Of a DNA stretch of 64,000 bases, positions 24,787 to 33,065 are shown piece by piece; the stretch's first letter is position 1, and each line of letters begins with the position of its first letter. This DNA is from Methylacidiphilum caldifontis. Its GTDB lineage: Bacteria; Verrucomicrobiota; Verrucomicrobiia; Methylacidiphilales; Methylacidiphilaceae. The DNA lies in NCBI RefSeq assembly GCF_017310505.1, contig NZ_CP065957.1, positions 1 to 64,000 of the forward strand, in the 5' to 3' direction. The notes beneath the pieces are model-generated. The model saw only the letters and a program-made list of their open reading frames with translations. It searched no databases and was not told the origin of the DNA. Both the position numbers and the translations under genes were made by a program.

Positions 24787-25578
24787 ATGAATAGAGAAAG
24801 AATTATAGGCCTTTTTTTGCGTTACACTTACGTTTACAGGAGAAGCTGGATTCGGGTTTTAGAATTTGTTTTTTGGCCCCTCATGGACTTGCTCGTTTGG
24901 GGATATCTGACTCTTTATCTCACGGGTTCCCCAAAGAATTTCTCAAGCCCGTTTCAATTTTTGATCGGTGCGATGATCCTTTGGGATGTGCTTTATCGGA
25001 CACAGCTAGGAATTACACTATCTTTTTTGGAAGATGTATGGTCGAAGAATTTGATCAACCTTTTTGTTAGTCCCATAACCATTGGAGAGTTTTTTGTGGC
25101 AACTATTTTAGTGGGCATCACCAAGTCTCTTTTAATCGTAGGCCTTTTAGGAACCATAGCCGCTTTATTTTTCCATTTTAACCTACTGCAACTGGGCACT
25201 TACTTATTACCTCTTGTTTGCAATCTTTTCTTGATGGGAGCAGCTTGTGGAATTTTAACTATTGCTTTTCTTCTTAGGTGGGGGCAAGCTGCAGAGTCTC
25301 TTGCTTGGGCTATACCAATTCTTTTCCAACCTTTTGCAGCTGTTTTTTATCCCCTCCATGTCCTTCCCTCCTCTATACAACCCTTGTCTTTTCTTATCCC
25401 TGCAACGCATGTTTTTGAAGGGTTGAGAAGTGGCCTTGAAGGGATTTATGCTTATAATCATTTATTGTGGGCAACCGCTTTGAACTTTTGTTATTTAGGA
25501 CTTTCTTTCATTCTTTTTAAGCACTTTTTTTCTATCGCCAAAGAAAAGGGCCTTCTTGTTAAATTGGGCACACAATGA
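24787..25578 (+). CDS. ABC-2 type transporter permease, 263 aa
   Basis: Membrane subunit of the preceding ATPase. It has six predicted hydrophobic segments, an N-terminal amphipathic stretch (RRSWIRVLEFVFWPLMDLL) and the ABC-2 motif near the fifth helix, FQPFAAVFYPLHVLPSSIQP, which precedes PATHVFEGLRSGLEG. These are features of the ABC-2 permease family (DrrB/NodJ/RhaT-like exporters). It ends just before a convergent small membrane-protein gene. The transported compound cannot be inferred from context. Confidence 0.9.
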   Translation: MNRERIIGLFLRYTYVYRRSWIRVLEFVFWPLMDLLVWGYLTLYLTGSPKNFSSPFQFLIGAMILWDVLYRTQLGITLSFLEDVWSKNLINLFVSPITIGEFFVATILVGITKSLLIVGLLGTIAALFFHFNLLQLGTYLLPLVCNLFLMGAACGILTIAFLLRWGQAAESLAWAIPILFQPFAAVFYPLHVLPSSIQPLSFLIPATHVFEGLRSGLEGIYAYNHLLWATALNFCYLGLSFILFKHFFSIAKEKGLLVKLGTQ

Positions 25579-25645
25579 GCTTTGCCACTTTTCTTCAACC
25601 TATTGTTATGCTATCGAATCAAACCGATTTTGAAAAAAAAGTGCA

Positions 25646-25870
25646 TTATTTAGCCGGAAGCCCCGATTCGATCTCTTTTTTAAAAGACAATTGCTCTTTT
25701 TCCTTTTCGTTTATTTTGCTCTTGGAGGGTGTTGCGGCAAAAAAACTACTGAAGACAGTCGCGCCAACTAGCGCTAAAATCCATCCTCCAAACAGAAGGA
25801 AAAGAACAATTAATCCAACAAGAGTACCAAAAGAGGAAACAATAAAAGCAACTACATCATTAATATTCAT
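25646..25870 (-). CDS. Small membrane protein, 74 aa
   Basis: A short protein with one or two continuous hydrophobic helices (about residues 5-48: VVAFIVSSFGTLVGLIVLFL then WILALVGATVFSSFF) and a charged C-terminal tail rich in Lys and Glu. I take the ATG at 25870 as start because GGAG lies six bases upstream; an upstream ATG would add four residues. An overlapping frame on the plus strand (25575-25889) is the antisense of this hydrophobic run and is less likely to be real. Family and function are unknown. Confidence 0.6.
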   Translation of the reverse strand: MNINDVVAFIVSSFGTLVGLIVLFLLFGGWILALVGATVFSSFFAATPSKSKINEKEKEQLSFKKEIESGLPAK

Positions 25871-26094
25871 AGTTAACTCCATTAATTAGAAATTATTATG
25901 CTATAAGTAAATCAAAAATCAAATAAGAATATATAAAAATTGCATAGAATGTTAGCGATAGGAAAATCACAAAGGATCATTTTGGGGAGGGGAATAGATT
26001 TGATTTATATTTATAGTTAAATAAATAAGACTTAATAATAAGTAAATCTTTTTTCTTATACAATTAATTATATTAATCGATTTAAGCAAAAAAT

Positions 26095-26658
26095 ATGTCT
26101 GAAAATCCAATCGAAGAAAAGGCTAAGGAAATCATTGAAGAAAAACTTGAGGAAGAGAGGAAAAAGGAAAAATGGCTATATCATGTTTCTTTTTCGATTA
26201 TTCTCATGGCGGTGTTAGGAACGATTGTTGCAGCCGACTCGGAAAATAGTGTTACAGAAGCCATTATTTTACGTAATGAAGCGATTCTTTTTCAAGATAA
26301 AGCCACAGATATGTGGAATTTTTTTCAGGCTAAGTCGATGAGAGAAGCGGGTTATCGCATCGCTAATACTATCAATCCAAAGCCTGAGTTCGAACAAGAA
26401 ATTGAAAGATACCGGAAAGAGAAGATGGATATTGAACAAAAAGCCAAGCTTCTTGAAGAACAGGTAACGGCAAGGCTAAAAGAAAGCGAACGGTATTATC
26501 ACAAGCACCATATTTTTAGAATGGCGGGTATTCTTGTCCAGGTTGGAATTGCATTGTCTTCTGTTTCCGCTTTGTTGAAAAGGAAAACGGTATGGTATTT
26601 AGCGATCTCTTTAGCAATAGGAGGATTAATCGTATTTTCGACCGCTTTATTAAAGTAG
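26095..26658 (+). CDS. DUF4337-family membrane protein, 187 aa
   Basis: A protein of the uncharacterised DUF4337 type. A charged, helical N-terminus (Glu/Lys-rich, residues 1-25) leads into one membrane helix (about 28-45). The characteristic segment RNEAILFQDKATDMWNFFQA follows, then a coiled-coil region (100-140) and two closely spaced hydrophobic helices at the C-terminus (about 143-185). DUF4337 proteins are widespread in Gram-negative bacteria without a known role. The gene stands alone in an AT-rich setting. Confidence 0.82.
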   Translation: MSENPIEEKAKEIIEEKLEEERKKEKWLYHVSFSIILMAVLGTIVAADSENSVTEAIILRNEAILFQDKATDMWNFFQAKSMREAGYRIANTINPKPEFEQEIERYRKEKMDIEQKAKLLEEQVTARLKESERYYHKHHIFRMAGILVQVGIALSSVSALLKRKTVWYLAISLAIGGLIVFSTALLK

Positions 26659-26727
26659 AAGAAAAAGGGTAAGGCTTTTTACAAGAAAGCAGATTTTAGG
26701 GAGTTTTCTTTAATTTAATTCTTTCTT

Positions 26728-28140
26728 TTAGAAGGGAAACATCCACTTTAAGGTAGACTTCAGGAACTCCAAAAACGATTTTTCTTTATTAATTTCGCAT
26801 TTTTGGAAATCCAGATCCTGGTGTAAATCGAGGGATAAAATAGGTCTTTCATACAATTTTTCGATTGTTTGCACAACATGGCTATAAAGGCCCTGGGCAA
26901 GAGTATATGCTTCTAGAGCTGATTTCTGCAGATCAACCGTTTTGCCTACCTTGGGTTCAACAAGAACACACAAAGAATCGGTGAGGAGATCCTTTCCATA
27001 GCCAGATGTTTTTTCTGTCCATACTCCATGGTTTTCGTAGGCAGCGGTTGTGATTCGTAGATCTTCCTTTTCGACTGCAAGCTCGATAAATCCAAATGTT
27101 TGATCCATTTTGAAATAGACTCTGTTCTTATTATCTATGAAAAGATTATAATCTGCAGGTAATGATTCAACATTTAGAGATAAGTTTTGAGAATAATCTT
27201 TTTCTAGTCGTTCTTTTATTTGAGTCAATTCAGCCGCTTTGCCTTTGAGAACCAAGCTACGCAAAATAAGGGCATGGGGGACTAAAGGGGGAAGAGAAGG
27301 CCAAGCAGATCGAATGACATAATGTCCATTATGAAAAGCTGATTGGTAAAGAAACCATCCCGACAATAAAATAAGAATACCAATCCCATAATAGGGAATA
27401 AAGAGAAGGCCGATTATCCATAGAATCCGAGCCCAGTTCACCGTATCAATGGGTTTTAACCGGGTAATCTTGTTTTGGGTTAACCACAGTTGCCATGAGA
27501 AAGCTCTTTTTTGATGAAAATGACAGAGAGAAAAGGGTGAAGAGGGGTCTGGAAATTTCAAGAAAAGAGTTTTTACAATTTGCTTAACATGTTCTTGGGT
27601 AAGATCCACAACACAGAACCGTTTAATTCGACCCATTATGGATAGAGAAAGCCTTATTTCCTGTTCGAACTGCCGAAAAGGAGTGTAGACGAATTGGAAG
27701 CGGGCAGCCGTACGAGCGATTATCTCTTGAGATCTTGGATGCGGAAATTCCAAACGGTATTCAAGATAAACTTGAGGATCCAGAGGCTCAGATTGAGAGT
27801 GTTCTGCTTTTATTCCATAATTAGCCAGTTCTTGGTCCATCCAAGATTTGATAAGGTTCAAGCTCTTTAGCAGCTGGATAAAAGGATCAACGGTTTGCTT
27901 CTTTTTAGGAATTTCTTGTTGGGTTGATGAATTTTCCTCTTGAACTTTTTTTTCAGTCTCAGTAGGTGATTCTTTAAGCTCAATCTCCTGGATTAATTGC
28001 CCAAGGGGTTGCCAATCTTTAAGATCTTTATGCCAAGCTAGGGTTTGAGTATTGATGGTTCCTTCTTCTAGAAGCTTGAGGATCTCCTCCATGGAAAAAG
28101 GACCCTCTTTTTTCCCGGATTGAACGATGAATATTTCCAT
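26728..28140 (-). CDS. GYF_2/DUF4339-domain membrane protein, 470 aa
   Basis: The first 50 residues (FIVQSGKKEGPFSMEEILKL, then TLAWHKDLKDWQPL) form a GYF_2 (DUF4339) domain, the bacterial relative of proline-rich-peptide-binding GYF domains. A polar linker rich in Glu and Gln follows, then an unrecognised domain. One hydrophobic hairpin lies at about residues 238-262 (WIIGLLFIPYYGIGILILLS), and the remaining 200 residues form a soluble domain I do not recognise. The product is probably a membrane-attached adaptor, exposing its GYF domain in the cytoplasm. No operon partner is apparent. Confidence 0.7.
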   Translation of the reverse strand: MEIFIVQSGKKEGPFSMEEILKLLEEGTINTQTLAWHKDLKDWQPLGQLIQEIELKESPTETEKKVQEENSSTQQEIPKKKQTVDPFIQLLKSLNLIKSWMDQELANYGIKAEHSQSEPLDPQVYLEYRLEFPHPRSQEIIARTAARFQFVYTPFRQFEQEIRLSLSIMGRIKRFCVVDLTQEHVKQIVKTLFLKFPDPSSPFSLCHFHQKRAFSWQLWLTQNKITRLKPIDTVNWARILWIIGLLFIPYYGIGILILLSGWFLYQSAFHNGHYVIRSAWPSLPPLVPHALILRSLVLKGKAAELTQIKERLEKDYSQNLSLNVESLPADYNLFIDNKNRVYFKMDQTFGFIELAVEKEDLRITTAAYENHGVWTEKTSGYGKDLLTDSLCVLVEPKVGKTVDLQKSALEAYTLAQGLYSHVVQTIEKLYERPILSLDLHQDLDFQKCEINKEKSFLEFLKSTLKWMFPF

Positions 28141-28220
28141 AAATTTTCCTCTGCATTCTATTGAGTTAGGAGCCGGCTGCAGAGCAAGAATATCGTTATT
28201 AGATTAAAATTTTTACCGGG

Positions 28221-28249
28221 AAAAAAGTTCCTTTGAAATCTAAAGGAAC
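28221..28249 (-). terminator. Rho-independent terminator
   Basis: Reading the minus strand, an 8-bp perfect stem (GTTCCTTT/AAAGGAAC, 28227-28249, 7-nt loop) is followed by six T residues (28221-28226 as A on the plus strand). It lies 60 nt downstream of the small gene ending at 28311 and would terminate its transcript. Confidence 0.8.
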
Positions 28250-28310
28250 AGTTCAAAAATTTGTGATAAATTGAAAGCAAAAAGGAATCAAAAAACTGGC
28301 TTACAAAGCT

Positions 28311-28526
28311 CTAATCTACATTTTTCCTTCGACTGGCTAACCACTTACTCCGATGATTAATTACCCAGTCTAGTAGAGCTTTTTCAAAACCAATGTCATA
28401 GCCCTTTTTCTCGCTTTCAATCCACTTGTGTTTTAAGATCTCTTCTCTTTCTAACAGGAATTCTTGATAAAGGGTTGAGTTTTTTAGTAGCGTCGAAATA
28501 CACTCCATTTTTTTGTTTTCCTCCAT
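28311..28526 (-). CDS. Small protein with a DUF4032-like motif, 71 aa
   Basis: The C-terminal half, EEILKHKWIESEKKGYDIGF followed by EKALLDWVINHRSKWL, is a recurrent 'HKW..SEK.G.D.G...A..DW...HR..W' motif that I associate with the C-terminal part of DUF4032-type proteins and with small stand-alone bacterial proteins. No catalytic function is known. I start at the ATG at 28526, preceded by GGAGAGAGG; a GTG seven codons upstream is an alternative. A terminator follows at 28221-28249. The next upstream gene on this strand is mrp, about 110 nt away. Confidence 0.6.
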   Translation of the reverse strand: MEENKKMECISTLLKNSTLYQEFLLEREEILKHKWIESEKKGYDIGFEKALLDWVINHRSKWLASRRKNVD

Positions 28527-28637
28527 TACCTCTCTCCGCAAATTCACAAGTCTTTATTGAGTTATTCTAAGTATAAAATACCACAAAAAAATTAATTTAA
28601 ATAATGGCAATTTATATTGAGCACAAAGAGTAAAAGA

Positions 28638-29672
28638 TTATTTCAAAAAGTCAATAATTTTTTGTGCAGCTTCAAGAAATACTTGGCTCGTTTTTCTATC
28701 CGGTTCAGATAGAACAATAGGCAGCCCATGATCGGAAGATATACGAAGTTCGGCTTCAATGGGAATTTCTCCTAAAAAAGGAACATTTTGCTTCTCAGCC
28801 TCTTTTTTTCCTCCGCCACAACCGAAAAGATCATATTTTTTATTATCAGTTGGACAAATAAAATAACTCATATTTTCAATAATTCCCAAGATAGGAACGT
28901 TAACTTTTTTGAACATACTGACCGCTTTTCTCGCATCCACAAGAGCTACTTCTTGGGGGGTTGTGACGATAACCGCTCCTGATAACCTAACCGTCTGAAC
29001 GATAGTTAATTGAATGTCTCCTGTTCCAGGGGGCAAATCGAGAACTAAAAAATCGAGATTTCCCCACTCGACATTTTTTAAAAACTCTTGGGTATAACGG
29101 GTAACCAAGGGGCCTCTTAAAACAGCAGGTTGATCAGCTTCCAAAAGAAAACCCATACTCATGAGTTTTAGACCATATTGTTCAACAGGAATAAGCCTTT
29201 CATCCGGAGTAATTTGAGGGGATTCAGTGGTTCCGAACATCATCGAAATACTTGGTCCGTAAATATCACAGTCGCAAAGGCCGACAACCAGTCCTTTTTT
29301 GTAGAGGGCACAAGCAAGATTGGCTGCCACGGTTGATTTTCCAACTCCACCTTTGCCGCTAGCCACAGCAATGATGTGTTTGATGTCAGAACTGATCAAG
29401 GTAGATTTGGGGGTTGGATGTGACTCTGGCCTTTTGATGAAAACCTGGATATTACCTATACCTTCAAAGCTCGAGAGTTTTGATTTAATCTCTTTTTCCA
29501 GTTGTCCAGGAATATCAGGATTGGGACTAGAAAGTTCGAGTTTAATACGGACTTCACCTTCTGCAAGCTCAATTTCTTTCACGAGGCCAAATGAAACGAT
29601 ATCCCTGCTAAATCCAGGATACCGGACTTCTTTAAGTTGATTTAAAATTTGTTCTTTACTGAATATAGGCAT
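28638..29672 (-). CDS. Mrp/NBP35-family ATPase, iron-sulfur cluster carrier, 344 aa
   Basis: A P-loop ATPase of the Mrp/ApbC family, which in studied members carries [4Fe-4S] clusters to apoproteins in the cytoplasm. An N-terminal DUF59/MIP18 domain (about residues 1-90) is followed by the deviant Walker A loop in AVASGKGGVGKSTVAANLAC. Further on come CDCDIYGPSI, LDLPPGTGDIQLT and ENMSYFICPTD (a single Cys here where many members have a CxxC). The ATG at 29672 is chosen; a TTG four codons upstream is possible. It lies 21 nt after the site-2 protease gene on the same strand, so the two are probably co-transcribed. Confidence 0.92.
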   Translation of the reverse strand: MPIFSKEQILNQLKEVRYPGFSRDIVSFGLVKEIELAEGEVRIKLELSSPNPDIPGQLEKEIKSKLSSFEGIGNIQVFIKRPESHPTPKSTLISSDIKHIIAVASGKGGVGKSTVAANLACALYKKGLVVGLCDCDIYGPSISMMFGTTESPQITPDERLIPVEQYGLKLMSMGFLLEADQPAVLRGPLVTRYTQEFLKNVEWGNLDFLVLDLPPGTGDIQLTIVQTVRLSGAVIVTTPQEVALVDARKAVSMFKKVNVPILGIIENMSYFICPTDNKKYDLFGCGGGKKEAEKQNVPFLGEIPIEAELRISSDHGLPIVLSEPDRKTSQVFLEAAQKIIDFLK

Positions 29673-29693
29673 AAGGCAAATCAAAATTTAGGT

Positions 29694-30335
29694 TTATCGG
29701 CTTAAGGGTGAGCCAGAAAGTTGGTTCAATATTATAAACAAATGATAGGCTGAAGACTCTAAAAAATGATAAACAGGAGGGAGATTGAGAAACACGATAA
29801 TGGCTATAAACCAAAAAAGGCCCATTTGACGTTCCCATTGGTCACTGATTCTAAAAATATTTTTGAGTACGGTCCAACCGTCAAAAGGCATAATCGGAAG
29901 AAGATGAAAAACGGAAAGAAAAATAGAAGCGAGTACAAAAGTGGCGAAAAGTTCACCCAGTTTATGATCATGAGGAATGATCAGTTTGGCAAGGACAAGG
30001 AGTAAAAAAGCGGTGATGATATTGGCTAGGGGACCAGCAAGAGCGATCAGAATACCTTGAATCCTAGGATTTTTTAATCGATGTGGATCGATAGGCACGG
30101 GTCTACCCCAAGCGAAAAAACCGAATCCTCCAGGAAGAACAAAAATGTTAATGGCAGGAATGATTAAAGTCCCAAAAAGATCCATGTGAACAAGAGGATT
30201 GAAGGTCAAACGACCTTCATCTTTAGGTGTGTTGTCTCCCATTAAAGTTGCAACTAGAGCATGTGCAAACTCATGGATCGTGATAAGGGGAATAAGAAGA
30301 AGAAAAAGATAGAGTTTATCTAAAGTAGGATTCAT
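29694..30335 (-). CDS. Site-2 protease family metalloprotease (M50), 213 aa
   Basis: A small intramembrane zinc protease. The HExxH motif is HEFAH in the first helix (about residues 21-25), and the third zinc ligand lies in LPIMPFDGW, matching the NPxDG motif of the family (here MPFDG). Four to six hydrophobic helices span the chain, and no PDZ or CBS domain is fused. It is the short M50B type common in bacteria and archaea; the substrate is unknown. It is divergently transcribed from the NamZ-like gene and followed by mrp. Confidence 0.88.
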   Translation of the reverse strand: MNPTLDKLYLFLLLIPLITIHEFAHALVATLMGDNTPKDEGRLTFNPLVHMDLFGTLIIPAINIFVLPGGFGFFAWGRPVPIDPHRLKNPRIQGILIALAGPLANIITAFLLLVLAKLIIPHDHKLGELFATFVLASIFLSVFHLLPIMPFDGWTVLKNIFRISDQWERQMGLFWFIAIIVFLNLPPVYHFLESSAYHLFIILNQLSGSPLSR

Positions 30336-30396
30336 GAGGAAAAATCTTTATGAAATTGAAACACTGTTCATTAAAAATAACCAATAATGCATTTTT

Positions 30397-31650
30397 ATGA
30401 GAACTTTGTTAGCGATCTTTTGTCCTTTCCTTATTATACTTTCCATTTATCTGGGTGATTTGCAAGCTGTAGTCATCGATTTGGGTATTGATGTGCTTGT
30501 AGAAAATCATTTTCATGGATTGGAAGCAAAAAGAATTGGTTTAATTACAAATCGTTCAGCTGTCAATAAAAATGGAATTTCTACTATAGACTTATTTTTT
30601 CATTCTCCACAAGTAAAACTTGTGGCTTTGTTTACTCCAGAATACGGTCTATATGGTTTAGAACCCATGAAGAAAAATGGTTCTTATGTGGATTCTCAAA
30701 CCAACCTTCCTGTGTATCCTTTGATTGGCGATGACCTCAAGCCGACAGCTGAGATGCTTCAAAATGTTGATGTGCTTGTTTTTGATTTGCAGGATATAGG
30801 TTCAAGGAGTTTTACTTTTTTGAGTACAATGGGCCTTGCCATGGAAGCTGCAGCCGAAAATGGCAAGGAATTCTTTGTTCTGGATCGGCCTAATCCTCTT
30901 GGTGGAGAACGTGTTGAAGGAATGCCTTTTGATAACCATTTCCGATCTTTTTATAGCGAATGGGATATTCCGTATATTCATGGGATGACTCCTTGTGAAA
31001 TTGCTGTAATGATCAATGGAGAAAACTGGATTTTTAAAAAACCCAAGCTTACGGTTGTGCCCATGAAAGGATGGGATAGATCGATGCTGTGGAAGGATAC
31101 GGGGCTTAGTTGGTATCCACCTTCTCCTTATTTGCCAAACGAAGAAAGTCCTTTTTACTTTTCAATCAGTTCTTTTTTAGGAATAAGCCCTGAAATCGAC
31201 AATGGAATAGGAACAGCCTTTCCCTACAAATTCATAGGAGCTTCTCGAATCGATCCTTATTTTTTTTCTCGCCAGATGAACAAAAGAAAGATTCCCTTTT
31301 GTTATTTCAGACCTATTTTCTATTGGTCTTTTTTCGGAAAGTTCCGGGATAGAATGCTTGGAGGATGCCAGATACATATACAAGATTTTTCTAAGGTAAA
31401 ACTTGTGGAAATAGGACTTCATTTACTCCAGGAATTAATGATGGAGTTAAACCAGGAACCTTTGGCTTCTCTCAATGCAGATCAAATGGAATTTTTCGAT
31501 AGATTTTGTGGCACCGATGAGATTCGACGAGGTTTTCTTTCTGGCAAAAGAATACAAGAAATTGTTGAAAGTTGGGACTCTTACATACAGAATTTTAAAG
31601 AAAAAAGAAAGAAATACTTATTGTATTCTTCTCAATCTCCAACACAATGA
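30397..31650 (+). CDS. DUF1343 protein, NamZ-like exo-beta-N-acetylmuramidase (GH171), 417 aa
   Basis: Probable secreted peptidoglycan-recycling enzyme; characterised DUF1343 members (NamZ) release N-acetylmuramic acid from the non-reducing end of cell-wall fragments. A signal peptide (about residues 1-24) precedes the conserved start GIDVLVENHFHGLEAKRIGL with ITNRSAVNKNG. Family blocks follow: FTPEYGLYGLE, VLVFDLQDIGSRSFTFLSTM, VLDRPNPLGGERVEG and GMTPCEIAVMING. Length and motif order agree with the family. The RelE-like gene starts 21 nt downstream, which could mean co-transcription. Confidence 0.88.
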   Translation: MRTLLAIFCPFLIILSIYLGDLQAVVIDLGIDVLVENHFHGLEAKRIGLITNRSAVNKNGISTIDLFFHSPQVKLVALFTPEYGLYGLEPMKKNGSYVDSQTNLPVYPLIGDDLKPTAEMLQNVDVLVFDLQDIGSRSFTFLSTMGLAMEAAAENGKEFFVLDRPNPLGGERVEGMPFDNHFRSFYSEWDIPYIHGMTPCEIAVMINGENWIFKKPKLTVVPMKGWDRSMLWKDTGLSWYPPSPYLPNEESPFYFSISSFLGISPEIDNGIGTAFPYKFIGASRIDPYFFSRQMNKRKIPFCYFRPIFYWSFFGKFRDRMLGGCQIHIQDFSKVKLVEIGLHLLQELMMELNQEPLASLNADQMEFFDRFCGTDEIRRGFLSGKRIQEIVESWDSYIQNFKEKRKKYLLYSSQSPTQ

Positions 31651-31671
31651 GTTAGCTTTTATTTTACTCCT

Positions 31672-32025
31672 ATGCAAAGTGATATAGAAAGTTTGTTTGA
31701 AAAGAGGATAGAAGAAAGAAAACCTTTTCAGATAGTTTTTAGCCATCAAAGCGAACAGGATCTTTCCCAACTTTCAAAATCCGTCCAATTCCAAATTCTT
31801 GACGGGATAGAAAACTTGCCTAAGGCACTAGCCATGCCTGACTCGGATTGCATTGGAAAGGCAGAAAGAGACAACCGGATTATTTATCGGTTTCGCTATA
31901 AAGAATACAGGATATATTTTGAGAAGACTGACTTTGGAATCCTGATTCACCGGATACTTCTTAAAAATACCCTTGCGGATTTTCTTTTCCGTTCCAATTT
32001 GGTCTTTTCCGAAACGAACGCTTGA
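31672..32025 (+). CDS. RelE/ParE-superfamily protein, 117 aa
   Basis: After an N-terminal extension of about 18 residues, the sequence QIVFSHQSEQDLSQLSKSVQ continues into IENLPKALAMPDSD, RDNRIIYRFRYKEYRIYFEK and ILIHRILLKN. This is the compact alpha-beta fold of RelE/ParE toxins, with basic residues on the beta sheet. No antitoxin gene is adjacent: the upstream neighbour is the muramidase and the downstream one is mdh on the other strand. It may be a solitary homologue without toxin activity or use an unlinked antitoxin. Confidence 0.65.
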   Translation: MQSDIESLFEKRIEERKPFQIVFSHQSEQDLSQLSKSVQFQILDGIENLPKALAMPDSDCIGKAERDNRIIYRFRYKEYRIYFEKTDFGILIHRILLKNTLADFLFRSNLVFSETNA

Positions 32026-32042
32026 CGATCCTTTAGCTGTAT

Positions 32043-32966
32043 CTAAAAGAGATTTAATTTAGCAACGTTTGCAGCGACATGTCGTGCACTTTCCTGAAGT
32101 GCTTCCAACTCGTCTTCCGTAAGGGGAAGTTCGATTATTTTTTCAACGCCATTTCTCCCAAGGATTACAGGTACTCCAATATATTGACCATTAACCCCAT
32201 AATGACCCTCACACCAGGCAGAGCAGGGTAAAATCCGTTTTTGATCTTTAACAATGCTTTCAACCATTTCCAATATGGATGCGGAAGGGGCGTAGTAGGC
32301 ACTGCCTTTTTTAAGAAGCTTAACTATTTCAGCTCCTCCTTCCCGGGTTCTTTTTATCAACTGCTCTATTTTTTCTTTTGAAAGAAAATGTTCTATCCCA
32401 ACACCCGATACCGTGGCAAATCTAGAAAGAGGAACCATTTCATCCCCGTGTCCTCCTAAAACCATTGCTTGAACTGCTTGAGGGGCTATATCCAGCTCGG
32501 ATGCGATAAAATAACGGAATCTGGCAGAATCCAAAACTCCAGCCATCCCCATGACTCTATGCTTTGGAAGTTTTGTTTTGTGAGCGATAAGATAGGTCAA
32601 AACGTCTACTGGATTTGAGACGACAATAACCAAAGCATTTTGGGAAAACCTCTGGATATTTTCGGCAACATTACTTGCTATTTCGGCATTCCTATTGAGA
32701 AGGTCGTCTCGGGACATTCCAGGTTGCCTGGCCAACCCACTGGTTATTATGAAAATATCTGAATCTTTGCAATCTTCGAACCGGTTTGTCCCTACGATCT
32801 TCGATTCGATACCGAGTATAGGGGCTGACTCCATCATGTCGAGGGCTTTCCCTTGGGGCATATCCTCGATGATGTCATAAAGAAAAACATCTCCTAAGTT
32901 TTTTTCCCAAATTCTTTGTGCTGTCGTAGCTCCAACAAATCCTGCTCCAATAATGGATATTTTCAT
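32043..32966 (-). CDS. mdh: Malate dehydrogenase, NAD-dependent, LDH-like type, 307 aa
   Basis: Interconverts malate and oxaloacetate in the TCA cycle. The Rossmann motif GAGFVGATTAQRI opens the chain, and Asp36 (LYDIIEDMPQG) selects NAD. The substrate loop ARQPGMSRDDLL carries the Arg that distinguishes malate from lactate dehydrogenases. The catalytic His is in VLGGHGDEMVPLSR, and the TREGGAEIVKLLKKGSAYYA block completes the family pattern. Length is normal. The gene is convergent with the RelE-like gene (17 nt apart) and divergent from the next hypothetical gene. Confidence 0.95.
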   Translation of the reverse strand: MKISIIGAGFVGATTAQRIWEKNLGDVFLYDIIEDMPQGKALDMMESAPILGIESKIVGTNRFEDCKDSDIFIITSGLARQPGMSRDDLLNRNAEIASNVAENIQRFSQNALVIVVSNPVDVLTYLIAHKTKLPKHRVMGMAGVLDSARFRYFIASELDIAPQAVQAMVLGGHGDEMVPLSRFATVSGVGIEHFLSKEKIEQLIKRTREGGAEIVKLLKKGSAYYAPSASILEMVESIVKDQKRILPCSAWCEGHYGVNGQYIGVPVILGRNGVEKIIELPLTEDELEALQESARHVAANVAKLNLF

Positions 32967-33065
32967 TTTGTCTATTTAACTCCTTTGATTCTCTTTTTCT
33001 ATTGTACCTTAAGATCTTCGAAAAAATGCATTTGAAAAAATTTTTAATTACCACAAATTTTTTTA

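Noticed and set aside
25575-25889. 104-codon plus-strand frame overlapping the end of the ABC permease gene
   Set aside because: It is antisense to a hydrophobic small protein with a proper ribosome site (25646-25870, minus); its composition is that of a complementary shadow.
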